This document shows positions 8,829 to 17,243 of a stretch of DNA of 64,000 bases, piece by piece; within the stretch, counting starts at the first letter, position 1; each line of letters opens with the position of its first letter. The DNA is from Caballeronia sp. TF1N1 (GTDB lineage Bacteria; Pseudomonadota; Gammaproteobacteria; Burkholderiales; Burkholderiaceae): assembly GCF_022878925.1 (NCBI RefSeq), contig NZ_CP084629.1, positions 1 through 64,000 of the forward strand, written 5' to 3'. The position numbers and the translations under genes are program-made. The notes under the pieces were generated by a model, which made no database searches, was not told the DNA's origin, and saw only the letters and a program-made list of their open reading frames with translations.

Positions 8829-10193
8829 ATGCAAACGGCACCGACGCTTCATCACGACGCCAGCCGCTTCACGCGCACGCTTGGCTTCGACATGCTTCCC
8901 GCTGCCGTCGTGCGCGACGCGCAGCGCCGCATTCTCGACCTGCTCGGCGTCGCGGCGGCGGGCACGTCCACACGGCTTTCGACAATCGCGCGCGAGCATG
9001 CGCTCGATTGCTTCGCGGCCGGACGCACCCCCGCGCGCATGCTATTCGACGGGCGCATCGTCAGTGCTCCGGGCGCGGCGTTCGCGGGCGCAACGACCAT
9101 CGACAGTCTCGACGGCCATGACGGCCACGCGCTCACCAAAGGCCACGCGGGCGTCACCGTCTTGCCGGCCCTGCTCGCCATGACCGAGCGCGCGCCCGGC
9201 ATGAGCGGACGCGAGTTCATCGTGCAGACGGTGCTCGGTTATGAAATAGGCACGCGTGCCGGTATCGCGCTGCATGCGACGAGCCGCGAATATCACACCT
9301 CGGGCGCGTGGAATGCGTTGGCGGCCGCCGCTATCGCGAGCCGCGCGCTCGGCTTCGACATACCGGCGACGCGCCACGCGCTCGGCATCGCCGAATATCA
9401 CGGGCCGCGTTCGGACATGATGCGCTGCATCGATCATCCGACCATGCTGAAGGACGGCTCGGGTTGGGGCGCGCTGGCGGGCATCAGCGCCGCCCTGCTC
9501 GCCTCGCGCGGCTACACCGGCGCGCCCGCGACCACCGTCGAACGCGATGCGCCCGCCTGCTGGTCCGACCTCGGCGATCGCTGGCTGATCCTCGAACAGT
9601 ATGTGAAGCCGTATCCAGTGTGCCGCTGGGCGCATCCGGCAATCGCCGCCGCGCTTGCAGTGCGTGCGCTCGACGGCTTCGATGCGGCCAACATCGAGCG
9701 CGTGGAGATCGAAACCTTCCACGAGGCGACGCGTCTCTGGTCCGCGCTGCCACGCACCACCGAGGAAGCGCAGTATGGCGTGCTGTTTCCCGTCGCGGCG
9801 GCGCTGGCGCATGGCCGCGTCGATGCCGGCACCATCGGCGATTCGGGCCTTGCCGATCCCGCCGCGTGCGCGTTGCTGCCGCGCCTCGTCGCAAAGGAGC
9901 ACGCCGCGTTCAGCGCCGCGTTTCCCGCCGAGCGCTGGGCGCGCGTGACGGTCGAACTGCGCGATGGCCGCCGCCTCGATTCCGGTCCGATGCAGGCAAG
10001 CGGCGACCTCGCGCGCCCGATGACACCCGACGCCGAGCGCGACAAATTTCGTGAACTCTGCGGCGCGCGCTTCGGCGCACGGTTCGCGCGCGAACTCGAA
10101 GACGCGGTGGACGCGCTCGCCGAACCGCACGCCCGCGCCGGGCGCCTGTGCGAACTCGTGCTGGGCACGCCGCCCAGTGCGTCGCAAACATGA
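8829..10193 (+). CDS. MmgE/PrpD family protein
   Basis: A 454-residue member of the MmgE/PrpD family (2-methylcitrate dehydratase, cis-aconitate decarboxylase and epimerase relatives). Family features are DSLDGHDGHALTKGHAG (about residue 95), a conserved H in HTSGAWNALAAAA, and KPYPVCRWAHPAI. The start at 8829 follows the reductase stop by one base; an in-frame ATG at 8808 inside the reductase is an alternative. Family members are often misassigned, so only dehydratase, decarboxylase or epimerase chemistry on a small carboxylic acid is suggested. Its place inside a demethylase operon is unusual. Confidence 0.82.
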   Translation: MQTAPTLHHDASRFTRTLGFDMLPAAVVRDAQRRILDLLGVAAAGTSTRLSTIAREHALDCFAAGRTPARMLFDGRIVSAPGAAFAGATTIDSLDGHDGHALTKGHAGVTVLPALLAMTERAPGMSGREFIVQTVLGYEIGTRAGIALHATSREYHTSGAWNALAAAAIASRALGFDIPATRHALGIAEYHGPRSDMMRCIDHPTMLKDGSGWGALAGISAALLASRGYTGAPATTVERDAPACWSDLGDRWLILEQYVKPYPVCRWAHPAIAAALAVRALDGFDAANIERVEIETFHEATRLWSALPRTTEEAQYGVLFPVAAALAHGRVDAGTIGDSGLADPAACALLPRLVAKEHAAFSAAFPAERWARVTVELRDGRRLDSGPMQASGDLARPMTPDAERDKFRELCGARFGARFARELEDAVDALAEPHARAGRLCELVLGTPPSASQT

Positions 10194-10224
10194 ACACTCC
10201 GATCAGCCAACGAAACATCGAGCC

Positions 10225-11871
10225 ATGCCAGTAAATCCCGACGCATTCTCAACGCCGTTCCACGATCCCGCGTCCGTGGCGGGCAAGACGCCGCCCATCG
10301 GCGAATCGACCGATCTGCTGATCGTCGGAGCGGGGCCGGCCGGCATCGCGGCGGCACTCGAAGCGGCCGGTCGCGGTACACGCGTCACGCTCGTCGACGA
10401 AAACCCCGTGCCGCTCGAAACCATGGGCGAAGACGTGCCGCTGCACTTCGGCAGCCGCATGGGCGCGGAGGCAGGCAACGCCAACGCGATGCTCGAAGCC
10501 ATGCTCGACGCCCGTCCCGAACTGGGCGACGCGCTCGAAGCGGGTATCGACGTGAAGCTGGGCACGGCAGTGTGGGGACTCTTCCCGCACGGGCCGGCGA
10601 ACGCTTGGATCGGCACGCACGTGGCCGGTCTCGCGGACGCCGAACATACTTGGCTGCTGCAATTCAGTCAGGTGATCGTTGCGTCGGGGCGGCGCGACAT
10701 GGGACTCGCCTTCGACGGCTGGCAACGCCCGGGCGTGATGGGTGCAAGCGCCGCGTGGCGGCTCGCGGTTCTCTACGGCGCGCTCGACGCGCGGCGCGCG
10801 ATGCTCGTCGGCAGCGACACGGATGCGCTGAACGTCGCGCTCGAACTCGTCTCGCGCGGCGTGCAGATCGTCGCGGTGATCGAACAGGCTGGCGAAATCG
10901 TCGGCGATGCGGCGCTCGCGGCGCAACTCGAAGCGAGCGGCGCGCACATTCTCACGCGTCATGTCGTGCGCCATGCACATGGCGATGCTTATGGCGTGAC
11001 TTCCGTCGACGCAGCCACGCCCGACACGACCGCCCTGATGACATTCGATTGCGATACCGTGCTGCTCGGCATCGCCGCGTTGCCTGCAATCGAGCTGCTC
11101 GAAGCGGCAGGCTGCGCGACTGCGTTCGATGCCGCGCGCGGCGGTCATATCGCCCGTGTCGATGCGATGCAGCGCACCTCGTTGCCGTTCGCCTACGCGG
11201 CAGGCGACTGCGCGGGCGTCTGGCCGGCGAAGAGCCGCGACGAAACGATCGCGCGTGAAGAAGGCCGCCTTGCGGCGCGCGCGGCTTTATCGTCGTTGGA
11301 TGAAAGCGCTTCTCTCGCCGACGCGCCGCCCGCGCGCCAACCCGATGCACCCGCGCAAGACATCGCGCTATCGCGTGTCGAATGGGTGCGGGCAAGCGTC
11401 ATCGGCGCGGCCGGCGAGCCGTTCGTCTGCCAGTGCGAGGAAGTGACGGCGCGCGAAATCCTCGATGTGCGTCCGCCGCGCTACCTCGGCTGGCAGCCCG
11501 CCGACGCGCTTCACGACACACGCGGCGTCGCGGGTCTCGCGCAAAGCGGGCCGCCCAGTCCCGACGCGGTGAAGCGTCTCACGCGCGCATGCATGGGCCC
11601 GTGCCAGGGCCGCCGATGCCGCGAGCAAGTCGCCGCGCTGCTCGCGATAGGCTCCGGCTGCGCGCTGCCGCGGATTCCGCTCGCCACATTCCGCGCGCCC
11701 GTCCGGCCGCTCGCGCTGCGGCAGCTAGCCGAGGTGGCCGAAGCGCAGGAGACCGGCGCGCATTGGGACAGCTGGTTCGGCATGGCGTCGCAATGGGTGC
11801 CGTTTTGGCGTATCGATCCGCTGTATCGCGCGGCCACGCGCCGTCAGGGCGAACCGGTGGCGAGCGAATGA
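10225..11871 (+). CDS. FAD-dependent oxidoreductase with C-terminal BFD-like [2Fe-2S] domain (HcnB/opine oxidase A-like)
   Basis: A 548-residue flavoprotein resembling HcnB and the A subunits of opine or hydroxyproline oxidases. The dinucleotide motif LLIVGAGPAGIAAALEAAG is near residue 30, and a second FAD block is FAYAAGDCAGVW. Four cysteines of a BFD-like iron-sulfur domain lie at CQCEEVTAREI and CMGPCQGRRC (about residues 400-470). The start at 10225 is 31 bp after the MmgE/PrpD stop. Its last codons overlap the next gene, which encodes the DAO-fold partner expected of a heteromeric amine or amino acid oxidase. No small third subunit of the HcnA type is present. Confidence 0.83.
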   Translation: MPVNPDAFSTPFHDPASVAGKTPPIGESTDLLIVGAGPAGIAAALEAAGRGTRVTLVDENPVPLETMGEDVPLHFGSRMGAEAGNANAMLEAMLDARPELGDALEAGIDVKLGTAVWGLFPHGPANAWIGTHVAGLADAEHTWLLQFSQVIVASGRRDMGLAFDGWQRPGVMGASAAWRLAVLYGALDARRAMLVGSDTDALNVALELVSRGVQIVAVIEQAGEIVGDAALAAQLEASGAHILTRHVVRHAHGDAYGVTSVDAATPDTTALMTFDCDTVLLGIAALPAIELLEAAGCATAFDAARGGHIARVDAMQRTSLPFAYAAGDCAGVWPAKSRDETIAREEGRLAARAALSSLDESASLADAPPARQPDAPAQDIALSRVEWVRASVIGAAGEPFVCQCEEVTAREILDVRPPRYLGWQPADALHDTRGVAGLAQSGPPSPDAVKRLTRACMGPCQGRRCREQVAALLAIGSGCALPRIPLATFRAPVRPLALRQLAEVAEAQETGAHWDSWFGMASQWVPFWRIDPLYRAATRRQGEPVASE

Positions 11872-13127
11872 ACGAAGCATCGACCGGCCGTCGCACTCGA
11901 ATCGAATCTTCCGGACAGACAAGCATGAAAGCAGACACGCAACATGACAGCGGCACGCCGAAGGGCGCTTCGGTCGTTATCGTCGGCGGCGGCGTAACGG
12001 GTTTGTCGGCGGGATGGTGGCTCGCGCGCGAGGGTGTCGACGTGCTGGTGCTCGAAGCGGGAATGATCGGCTGGGGCGCGTCGGGCCGCAACGGCGGCGG
12101 TTGCTCGCATCATCACAGCCCGCTCTTTCTCGAAGAACAGCGTCTCTGGCCGATGATGGACGACCTGCTCGGCTATCCGACCGAGTTCCGCGCCGAGCGT
12201 CTGCGCATTGCGCTCGATGAACAGCAGTTCGTGTTGTACCGGCGCGCGCTCGAAAACGGCGAACACCACGGCCTGCGCTCGGACGTGCTCGATGCGAAAC
12301 AGGTGCGCGAACTGGTGCCGCTCGCCGGCGACAACGTCCATGCCGGCTACTTCTATCACTTCGGCGGACATGCGAATCCGCATCGCACGTTGCAGGCTTA
12401 TGCGTGGGCGCTGGAGGATCACGGCGGGCGCATTCTCCAGCACACGCCGGTGACAGGATTCGTCCGGCAAGGCGGACGCGTGAGCGCGGTGAAAACGGCT
12501 CAAGGCGAGATTGCCTGCGATCATCTCGTGATCGCGGCCGGGCCGCATACCGGCGTGCTCGCGGCGCAACTCGATATCGATGTGCCGCTCGCCGCCGCAC
12601 GCGCCGAGATGATCGTCACCGAGCCGTTGCCGCCAATGGCCATCGGCGGCGTGGACGGCAATGGCCTCTATGGACGGCAGACGCTGCGCGGCAATCTCGC
12701 TTACGGCGGCGGTCCGCACGAATGGATCGGCCTCGACGATGTGCCGAAGGTGCGGCCGCAATCGACTCCGCTTCAGTGCAGTATCGCGGCGCGCCTGGCT
12801 GCGTTGCTGCCCAAGGCGGCGCACGCGAAAGTCATCCGCAGTTGGGCGGGATATATCGAGAACACGCCGGATGGACGGCCCGTGATCGATCGTCCGGATG
12901 AACGAGGCAATGTGACGGTCGCGACGCTATCGAGCGTCGGCTTCGGCCTTTCGCCCGCAAGCGGTCACGCCATCCGCGACCTCGTGATGGACGGGCGCTG
13001 CGGTTTTGCGGATTTGTCGTCGCTGAGATTGGCGCGCTTCGCTCATCTCGAACCGGACTGGCGCGAGCTTCAGGGCTGGCTGCCGTTGCCGCTGCGCGCA
13101 TCGGCGCCGGTGCTGGAAGCGGCCTGA
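11868..13127 (+). CDS. FAD-dependent amine/amino acid oxidoreductase (DAO fold)
   Basis: A 419-residue DAO-family flavoenzyme. The FAD motif is VVIVGGGVTGLSAGWWLAREG (about residues 33-53), followed by GWGASGRNGGG typical of glycine/sarcosine/D-amino acid oxidases, and a C-terminal TLSSVGFGLSPASGHAI block. It begins in an ATGA overlap with the preceding HcnB-like gene, so the two are probably subunits of one enzyme. The role inferred from context is oxidation of a secondary or tertiary N-methyl amine made by the Rieske system. A start at 11925 would remove a short N-terminal extension. Confidence 0.84.
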   Translation: MNEASTGRRTRIESSGQTSMKADTQHDSGTPKGASVVIVGGGVTGLSAGWWLAREGVDVLVLEAGMIGWGASGRNGGGCSHHHSPLFLEEQRLWPMMDDLLGYPTEFRAERLRIALDEQQFVLYRRALENGEHHGLRSDVLDAKQVRELVPLAGDNVHAGYFYHFGGHANPHRTLQAYAWALEDHGGRILQHTPVTGFVRQGGRVSAVKTAQGEIACDHLVIAAGPHTGVLAAQLDIDVPLAAARAEMIVTEPLPPMAIGGVDGNGLYGRQTLRGNLAYGGGPHEWIGLDDVPKVRPQSTPLQCSIAARLAALLPKAAHAKVIRSWAGYIENTPDGRPVIDRPDERGNVTVATLSSVGFGLSPASGHAIRDLVMDGRCGFADLSSLRLARFAHLEPDWRELQGWLPLPLRASAPVLEAA

Positions 13128-13157
13128 GCGCATTGCGTCGCCCTTACGCCCGCCTGC

Positions 13158-14174
13158 TCACGACTGCGTCTGTGCCGCTCTCAACTCCGTCGGACTGATG
13201 CCGTAGGCGCGCCGGACCCAGCGCGCCAGATGCGAAGGCGACGCGAATCCCGTCGCCACCGCGACATCCGCGACCGGCACGCTCGAATACGTGAGCATTT
13301 CGTGCGCGCGCTCCAGCCGCAACTGCACGTAGTAGCGTGCGGGCGTCGCGTTCAGATGCCGCAGGAACAGGCGTTCCATCTGCCGCGACGTCATGCCGAT
13401 AGCCGAGCCGATATCGTTGATCTGCAACGGCGTCTCGACATGCGCGCGCATCATCTCGATCGCCCGGCGGATGCCGCGCGGCAGACTCGCGTGATTCTGG
13501 TCGCGCCAGCCGCGCTGGCTGTCGGCGGTGTCGCGCATGCGCTCGTGATGGAACTGGTTCGCCACGCGCACCGCGAGATCGCTGCCGTGCTGCATCTTGA
13601 TGAGATGCAGCATCAGGTCCATCGAAGCAATGCCGCCCGAGCACGTCATGCGGTCACGATCGATTTCATACAGCTTGCTACTGCACAGCAGGTCGGGAAA
13701 AGCCTCCGTGAAAGCCGGCAGATTTTCCCAGTGGATGGTGCACTGATAGCCATCGAGCAGGCCTGCTAGCGCGAGCAGATAGGTGCCCGTGGAAAGCGAT
13801 CCGATGACCGCACCGGTGCGCGCCGCGCGTCGCAACGCGGCGACGAAGGCCGGTTCGAGCGCGGGTGCGAGCCGCAGGCCGCCGCAGACGAACACATAGT
13901 CCGCGCCGGCCAGCACGTCGTCGAACTTGCGCGCGGCAAGCGCGATGCCGTTCGATGCAGGCGCCGGCTCGCCGTCGAGGCTGGCGAGCGTCCACGCATA
14001 CAATGTTTCGCCAGCGAGGCGGTTGGCCGAGCGCAACGGCTCGATGGCGGACGAGAGGCTCATCATGGACAAGCCATCGGCCAGCAAGAACACGAACTGG
14101 CGAGGCACGGCGGCGGACGAAGAAGCGGATTTGAGCAACGCGCGATTCGCAATGGACGATTCGAACCTCCGCAT
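13158..14174 (-). CDS. GlxA/GbdR-type transcriptional activator (GATase1-like plus AraC HTH)
   Basis: A 338-residue regulator. Residues about 25-190 form a class-I glutamine-amidotransferase-like sensor and the C-terminal 100 residues an AraC double helix-turn-helix (INDIGSAIGMTSRQMERLF; VADVAVATGFASPSHLARWVRRAYG). GbdR and CdhR, the activators of glycine betaine and carnitine catabolism, have this architecture. The nucleophile-elbow position usually reading CTG is STG here (GSLSTGTYLLALAGLLDG). It is convergent with the oxidoreductase operon and divergent from the second LysR gene. A role as the betaine or dimethylglycine sensor of this island is inferred. Confidence 0.88.
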   Translation of the reverse strand: MRRFESSIANRALLKSASSSAAVPRQFVFLLADGLSMMSLSSAIEPLRSANRLAGETLYAWTLASLDGEPAPASNGIALAARKFDDVLAGADYVFVCGGLRLAPALEPAFVAALRRAARTGAVIGSLSTGTYLLALAGLLDGYQCTIHWENLPAFTEAFPDLLCSSKLYEIDRDRMTCSGGIASMDLMLHLIKMQHGSDLAVRVANQFHHERMRDTADSQRGWRDQNHASLPRGIRRAIEMMRAHVETPLQINDIGSAIGMTSRQMERLFLRHLNATPARYYVQLRLERAHEMLTYSSVPVADVAVATGFASPSHLARWVRRAYGISPTELRAAQTQS

Positions 14175-14313
14175 TCGCGAAGGCGGCTTGGGGCCAGCAT
14201 GTGAGCGCTATTATGGTCGCTAAAACAAGCGTATGGCCAGAAGCGCCGCAACGGTATGGGATCTGAGCGGCGACACGCGCTGCATCTGCGGCGGAATCGG
14301 CCGAGGAGAAAGC

Positions 14314-15315
14314 ATGCGAAATTCGTTCGTCGGGGTCGATCTGCGCGCGTTGCAGGCGTTCGTCGCGGTCTGCGAAACCCGCTCCATGACGGAAGCGGCG
14401 CGCGTACTCGGCGTCACGCAAAGCGCCGTGAGCCAACTCATCGCGGCGCTCGAGCGCGAACAAGGCGTGGCGCTCTTCGATCGCGAGTTCCGTCCGGTGC
14501 GGCCCAACGCGGCGGGCCGCATTCTCTTCGATCGCGCGGGCGCGCTGCTCGAACACGCGCAGGCGGTCTCGCACGACGTGCGTACGGCGACGAGCGAAGG
14601 CGTGCCGAGTCTGCGCATTGGTTGCGTGGATTCCTTCTCCGGAAGCGTCGGGCCGCATCTCGTGCAACGTCTTTCCGGGCGCATGAAAACCTTGTCGATG
14701 TGGTCCGGCCTCACGCCGACCCTCAGCGAACAGCTTACCAATCGCGAACTCGATCTCGCCATTTGCACGGAAGCCACGCTCGATCCACGACGCGTCGAAC
14801 TACGGCCGCTTTTCTCCGAGACTTTCATTGCGGTCGCGCCGAGGCGCTTCAGCGGCAAGCGCGCGCCCGAGTCCTTTCATGAGGTGCTGCGCGAGTTGCC
14901 GCTCTTGCGTTATACGGGCCGCTCGCTCATCGGGCAGCAAGTGGAGCGGCTCATCAGGCACATGAATTTCAACGCCCCGAACCGCTATGAATTCGACGAT
15001 ACCGACCCGCTTCTGAGTCTGGTCGGCTCGGGATTCGGCTGCGCCATCACGTCCCCGCTGTGTCTCTGGCAATCGCGCGCGCATCTGGCGGATATCGCGG
15101 TCGTGCCGCTGGCCACGACGCGCATCGGGCATCGTCATTTCTACATTCTCACGCGTCAGGCCGAATGGTCGTCGATGGCAGAGGCCGTCGCGCGCGAGTC
15201 GGTGGCCGTGACGCGCGACGTAATTGCACCCGGCTTGCTTGCGGCTTTGCCCGGCGCGCCGCCCCATCTTTTCGATGCCTACACCGCCGCGTTCGCCGCG
15301 CAAAGCGCCGCGTGA
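14314..15315 (+). CDS. LysR-family transcriptional regulator (paralogue of the one at 667-1635)
   Basis: A 333-residue LysR regulator with HTH at about residues 12-70 (MTEAARVLGVTQSAVSQLIA). The ATG at 14314 has GAGGAGA at 14303-14309 and gives MRNSFVGVDLRALQAF, matching the paralogue; the frame is open for 27 codons before it, without similarity. It stands just upstream of the NitT/TauT-type importer, with an ATAAG-N5-CTGAT site in between. It probably senses a ligand related to that sensed by its paralogue and controls the second transporter. Confidence 0.9.
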   Translation: MRNSFVGVDLRALQAFVAVCETRSMTEAARVLGVTQSAVSQLIAALEREQGVALFDREFRPVRPNAAGRILFDRAGALLEHAQAVSHDVRTATSEGVPSLRIGCVDSFSGSVGPHLVQRLSGRMKTLSMWSGLTPTLSEQLTNRELDLAICTEATLDPRRVELRPLFSETFIAVAPRRFSGKRAPESFHEVLRELPLLRYTGRSLIGQQVERLIRHMNFNAPNRYEFDDTDPLLSLVGSGFGCAITSPLCLWQSRAHLADIAVVPLATTRIGHRHFYILTRQAEWSSMAEAVARESVAVTRDVIAPGLLAALPGAPPHLFDAYTAAFAAQSAA

Positions 15316-15338
15316 AATTAGCGGAACTGCTTCAAAAC

Positions 15339-15353
15339 ATAAGAGTTTCTGAT
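15339..15353. promoter_or_regulatory. LysR-type operator candidate, imperfect copy of the site at 1747
   Basis: ATAAG-N5-CTGAT, a T-N11-A site that shares its left arm and four of five right-arm bases with ATAAG-N5-CTTAT at 1747-1761. It lies 24 bp after the LysR stop and about 97 bp before the importer start at 15450. A shared recognition sequence for the two paralogous LysR proteins is inferred. Confidence 0.4.
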
Positions 15354-15449
15354 TCGGCCGCGCGGCTTAATGGCAGGGATGCGTTCGCCTCTACCATCCG
15401 TAGCTGACAGCGGATACACGCAGTTCAACCTAAGAGACAGGGCAGGACG

Positions 15450-16460
15450 ATGACCACAAACCGCCGTAGTTTTCTGAAGCAGGCTTCACTCGTCGGCGTA
15501 GCCGCGGCCACCTCGGGCCTTGCGTCATTCGCGCGCGCCGCGACCGTCGTGAACTACGGCGGCTCGGCATGGCTCGGGCACTACGCGGCCTATGTCGCGA
15601 TGAAGACGGACATCTTCACGAAGCTCGGCATCGACTGCCGCTGGCAATCGTTCTCCACTTCGTCGGCGCGCATGGGCGCGGTGATGGCGGGGAACATCGA
15701 CATTGCGGGGACCGGCGTCGTCTCGGCGCTCGCGCTGATGGCAAGCGGCGCGAAGCAGTTTCAGCTCATCTCGACGCCGAACAACTTCGGCAAATCGGAA
15801 GGCCTTCTCGTGCGTGGCAATGTGAAGTCGCTCGCCGATCTCAAGGGCAAGAAGATCGGCGTCACGTATGCGTCGAGCTCGCATGTCCTGCTGCTCGACG
15901 TGCTGCGCCAGGCGAACTTGGACCCGGCGAAGGACGTGAGCATCATCAACTTGCCGGCGACGGAACTGCTGGCGGCGTATCGCGGTAATCAGATCGATGC
16001 CGCCGCCGCATGGACACCGACGTTCGACCGCATCAAGGCGCTGCCCGATACCAAACTGCTGCTCGACGATTCCTCCTTCTCGCTTTATAAGCAATATCAG
16101 TTGACGCCCGGCCCGGACGTGCTGCTGGTGCGTACCGCATTTGCCAGCGCCCATCCTGATGTGCCGAAAGCCTTTCTGCAAGGTGTCGCGCAAGCCAACG
16201 ACATGATGACGCACGAGCCGGAGAAGGTCGCGCCCATTCTGATGACGCTCACGAATCTCACGCAGGACGAGCAGATGGCCGTGCTCAAGCAGACGCAGTG
16301 GTATTCCCACGCGCAGCAAAAGACGCTTTTCGTCGGCAGCGGCGGAAAGCCGGGACCGTTCGTCGACGGCGTGCAGAAACTGAGCGGCATGCTCGTCGAT
16401 CTCAAGCAGATCGACCAGTCGCCGAAAGTGGCGGACTGGATCAACGCGTCGTATCTCTGA
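15450..16460 (+). CDS. NitT/TauT-family ABC transporter substrate-binding protein, Tat signal
   Basis: A 336-residue binding protein. The N-terminus TTNRRSFLKQASLVGVAAAT carries a twin-arginine export motif (RRSFLK), with cleavage near FARA-ATVV. The mature part has the layout of nitrate/sulfonate/taurine/pyrimidine-precursor binding proteins (LGHYAAYVAMKTDIFTKLGI; GDIDIAGTG-like MAGNIDIAGTGV). Tat export suggests folding before secretion. It is followed 9 bp later by the permease, completing a one-permease, one-ATPase importer. The substrate is unknown; context suggests a nitrogen compound linked to the betaine pathway. Confidence 0.86.
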   Translation: MTTNRRSFLKQASLVGVAAATSGLASFARAATVVNYGGSAWLGHYAAYVAMKTDIFTKLGIDCRWQSFSTSSARMGAVMAGNIDIAGTGVVSALALMASGAKQFQLISTPNNFGKSEGLLVRGNVKSLADLKGKKIGVTYASSSHVLLLDVLRQANLDPAKDVSIINLPATELLAAYRGNQIDAAAAWTPTFDRIKALPDTKLLLDDSSFSLYKQYQLTPGPDVLLVRTAFASAHPDVPKAFLQGVAQANDMMTHEPEKVAPILMTLTNLTQDEQMAVLKQTQWYSHAQQKTLFVGSGGKPGPFVDGVQKLSGMLVDLKQIDQSPKVADWINASYL

Positions 16461-16469
16461 GCGCGCGGC

Positions 16470-17243
16470 ATGGCATCCGACAACAAATGGACGAAGCGCG
16501 GCGGGCTTTTCGTCGTCAGCGCCTGCTCGCTGATCGGCTTTCTGCTGCTCTGGGAACTCGTGTGCCGCGCGGGTTTGGTCGATGCGGTGTTTCTGCCCGC
16601 GCCGTCGCAAGTGCTGAGCCGCGGCATCCGCATGTGGAATCAGCATACGTTGCTCGATAACGTGCTGGCCTCCATACGCCGGGTCATGGTGGGCTTTCTC
16701 GCCGCGGCGGTCGTGTCGATACCGCTCGGCATTGCGCTCGGCACCTCGCGGGTGGCGCGCGCCGTGTTCGACCCGCTGCTGTCCTTCCTGCGCCCGCTGC
16801 CGTCGATGAGTTGGATACCGCTGTCGCTGCTGTGGTTCGGCATCACCGAGACGCAGAAGTACAGCATCGTCTTCATGGGATCGTTCGCGCCTGCCCTTCT
16901 CTATGTGATCGACGCCACGCGCAACATCGACCCGATCTTCGTGCGCGCGGCGCGCAATCTCGGCGCGAACCGCTGGCAGGTCATGCGCGAAGTCATCCTG
17001 CCGGGCTGCATGCCGCAGATCTTGTCGGGCATGAAAGTGATTCTCGGCCTCTCGTGGACCTGCGTGATTTCCGCCGAACTCGTCGCCGCGCAGCAAGGGC
17101 TCGGCTTCATGATCATGAACGGCCGCGAATTCTTCCAGACCGATACGGTCGTGCTCGGCATGGTGCTGATCAGCATCACGGTGCTCATCACGGATGGCTT
17201 GTTCAGGCTCATCGAACGCGGAGTGCTCGCATGGCAACGATAG
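16470..17243 (+). CDS. NitT/TauT-family ABC transporter permease
   Basis: A 257-residue inner-membrane permease of the SsuC/TauC type with about six membrane segments. The EAA loop is ARNLGANRWQVMREVILPG (about residue 160). It lies between its binding protein and its ATPase, whose start overlaps the end of this gene by 13 bases. The start at 16470 gives MASDNKWTKRGGLFVV with a short cytoplasmic lead. Confidence 0.88.
   Translation: MASDNKWTKRGGLFVVSACSLIGFLLLWELVCRAGLVDAVFLPAPSQVLSRGIRMWNQHTLLDNVLASIRRVMVGFLAAAVVSIPLGIALGTSRVARAVFDPLLSFLRPLPSMSWIPLSLLWFGITETQKYSIVFMGSFAPALLYVIDATRNIDPIFVRAARNLGANRWQVMREVILPGCMPQILSGMKVILGLSWTCVISAELVAAQQGLGFMIMNGREFFQTDTVVLGMVLISITVLITDGLFRLIERGVLAWQR

Noticed and set aside
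14200-14232. Inverted AGCG/CGCT elements between the GlxA and second LysR genes considered as operators
   Set aside because: Arms are only four bases and expected by chance in GC-rich DNA.
15525-17237. 570-codon open frame antisense to the NitT/TauT importer genes
   Set aside because: It spans two well-supported genes on the other strand and has the skewed Arg/His/Asp composition of shadow frames.
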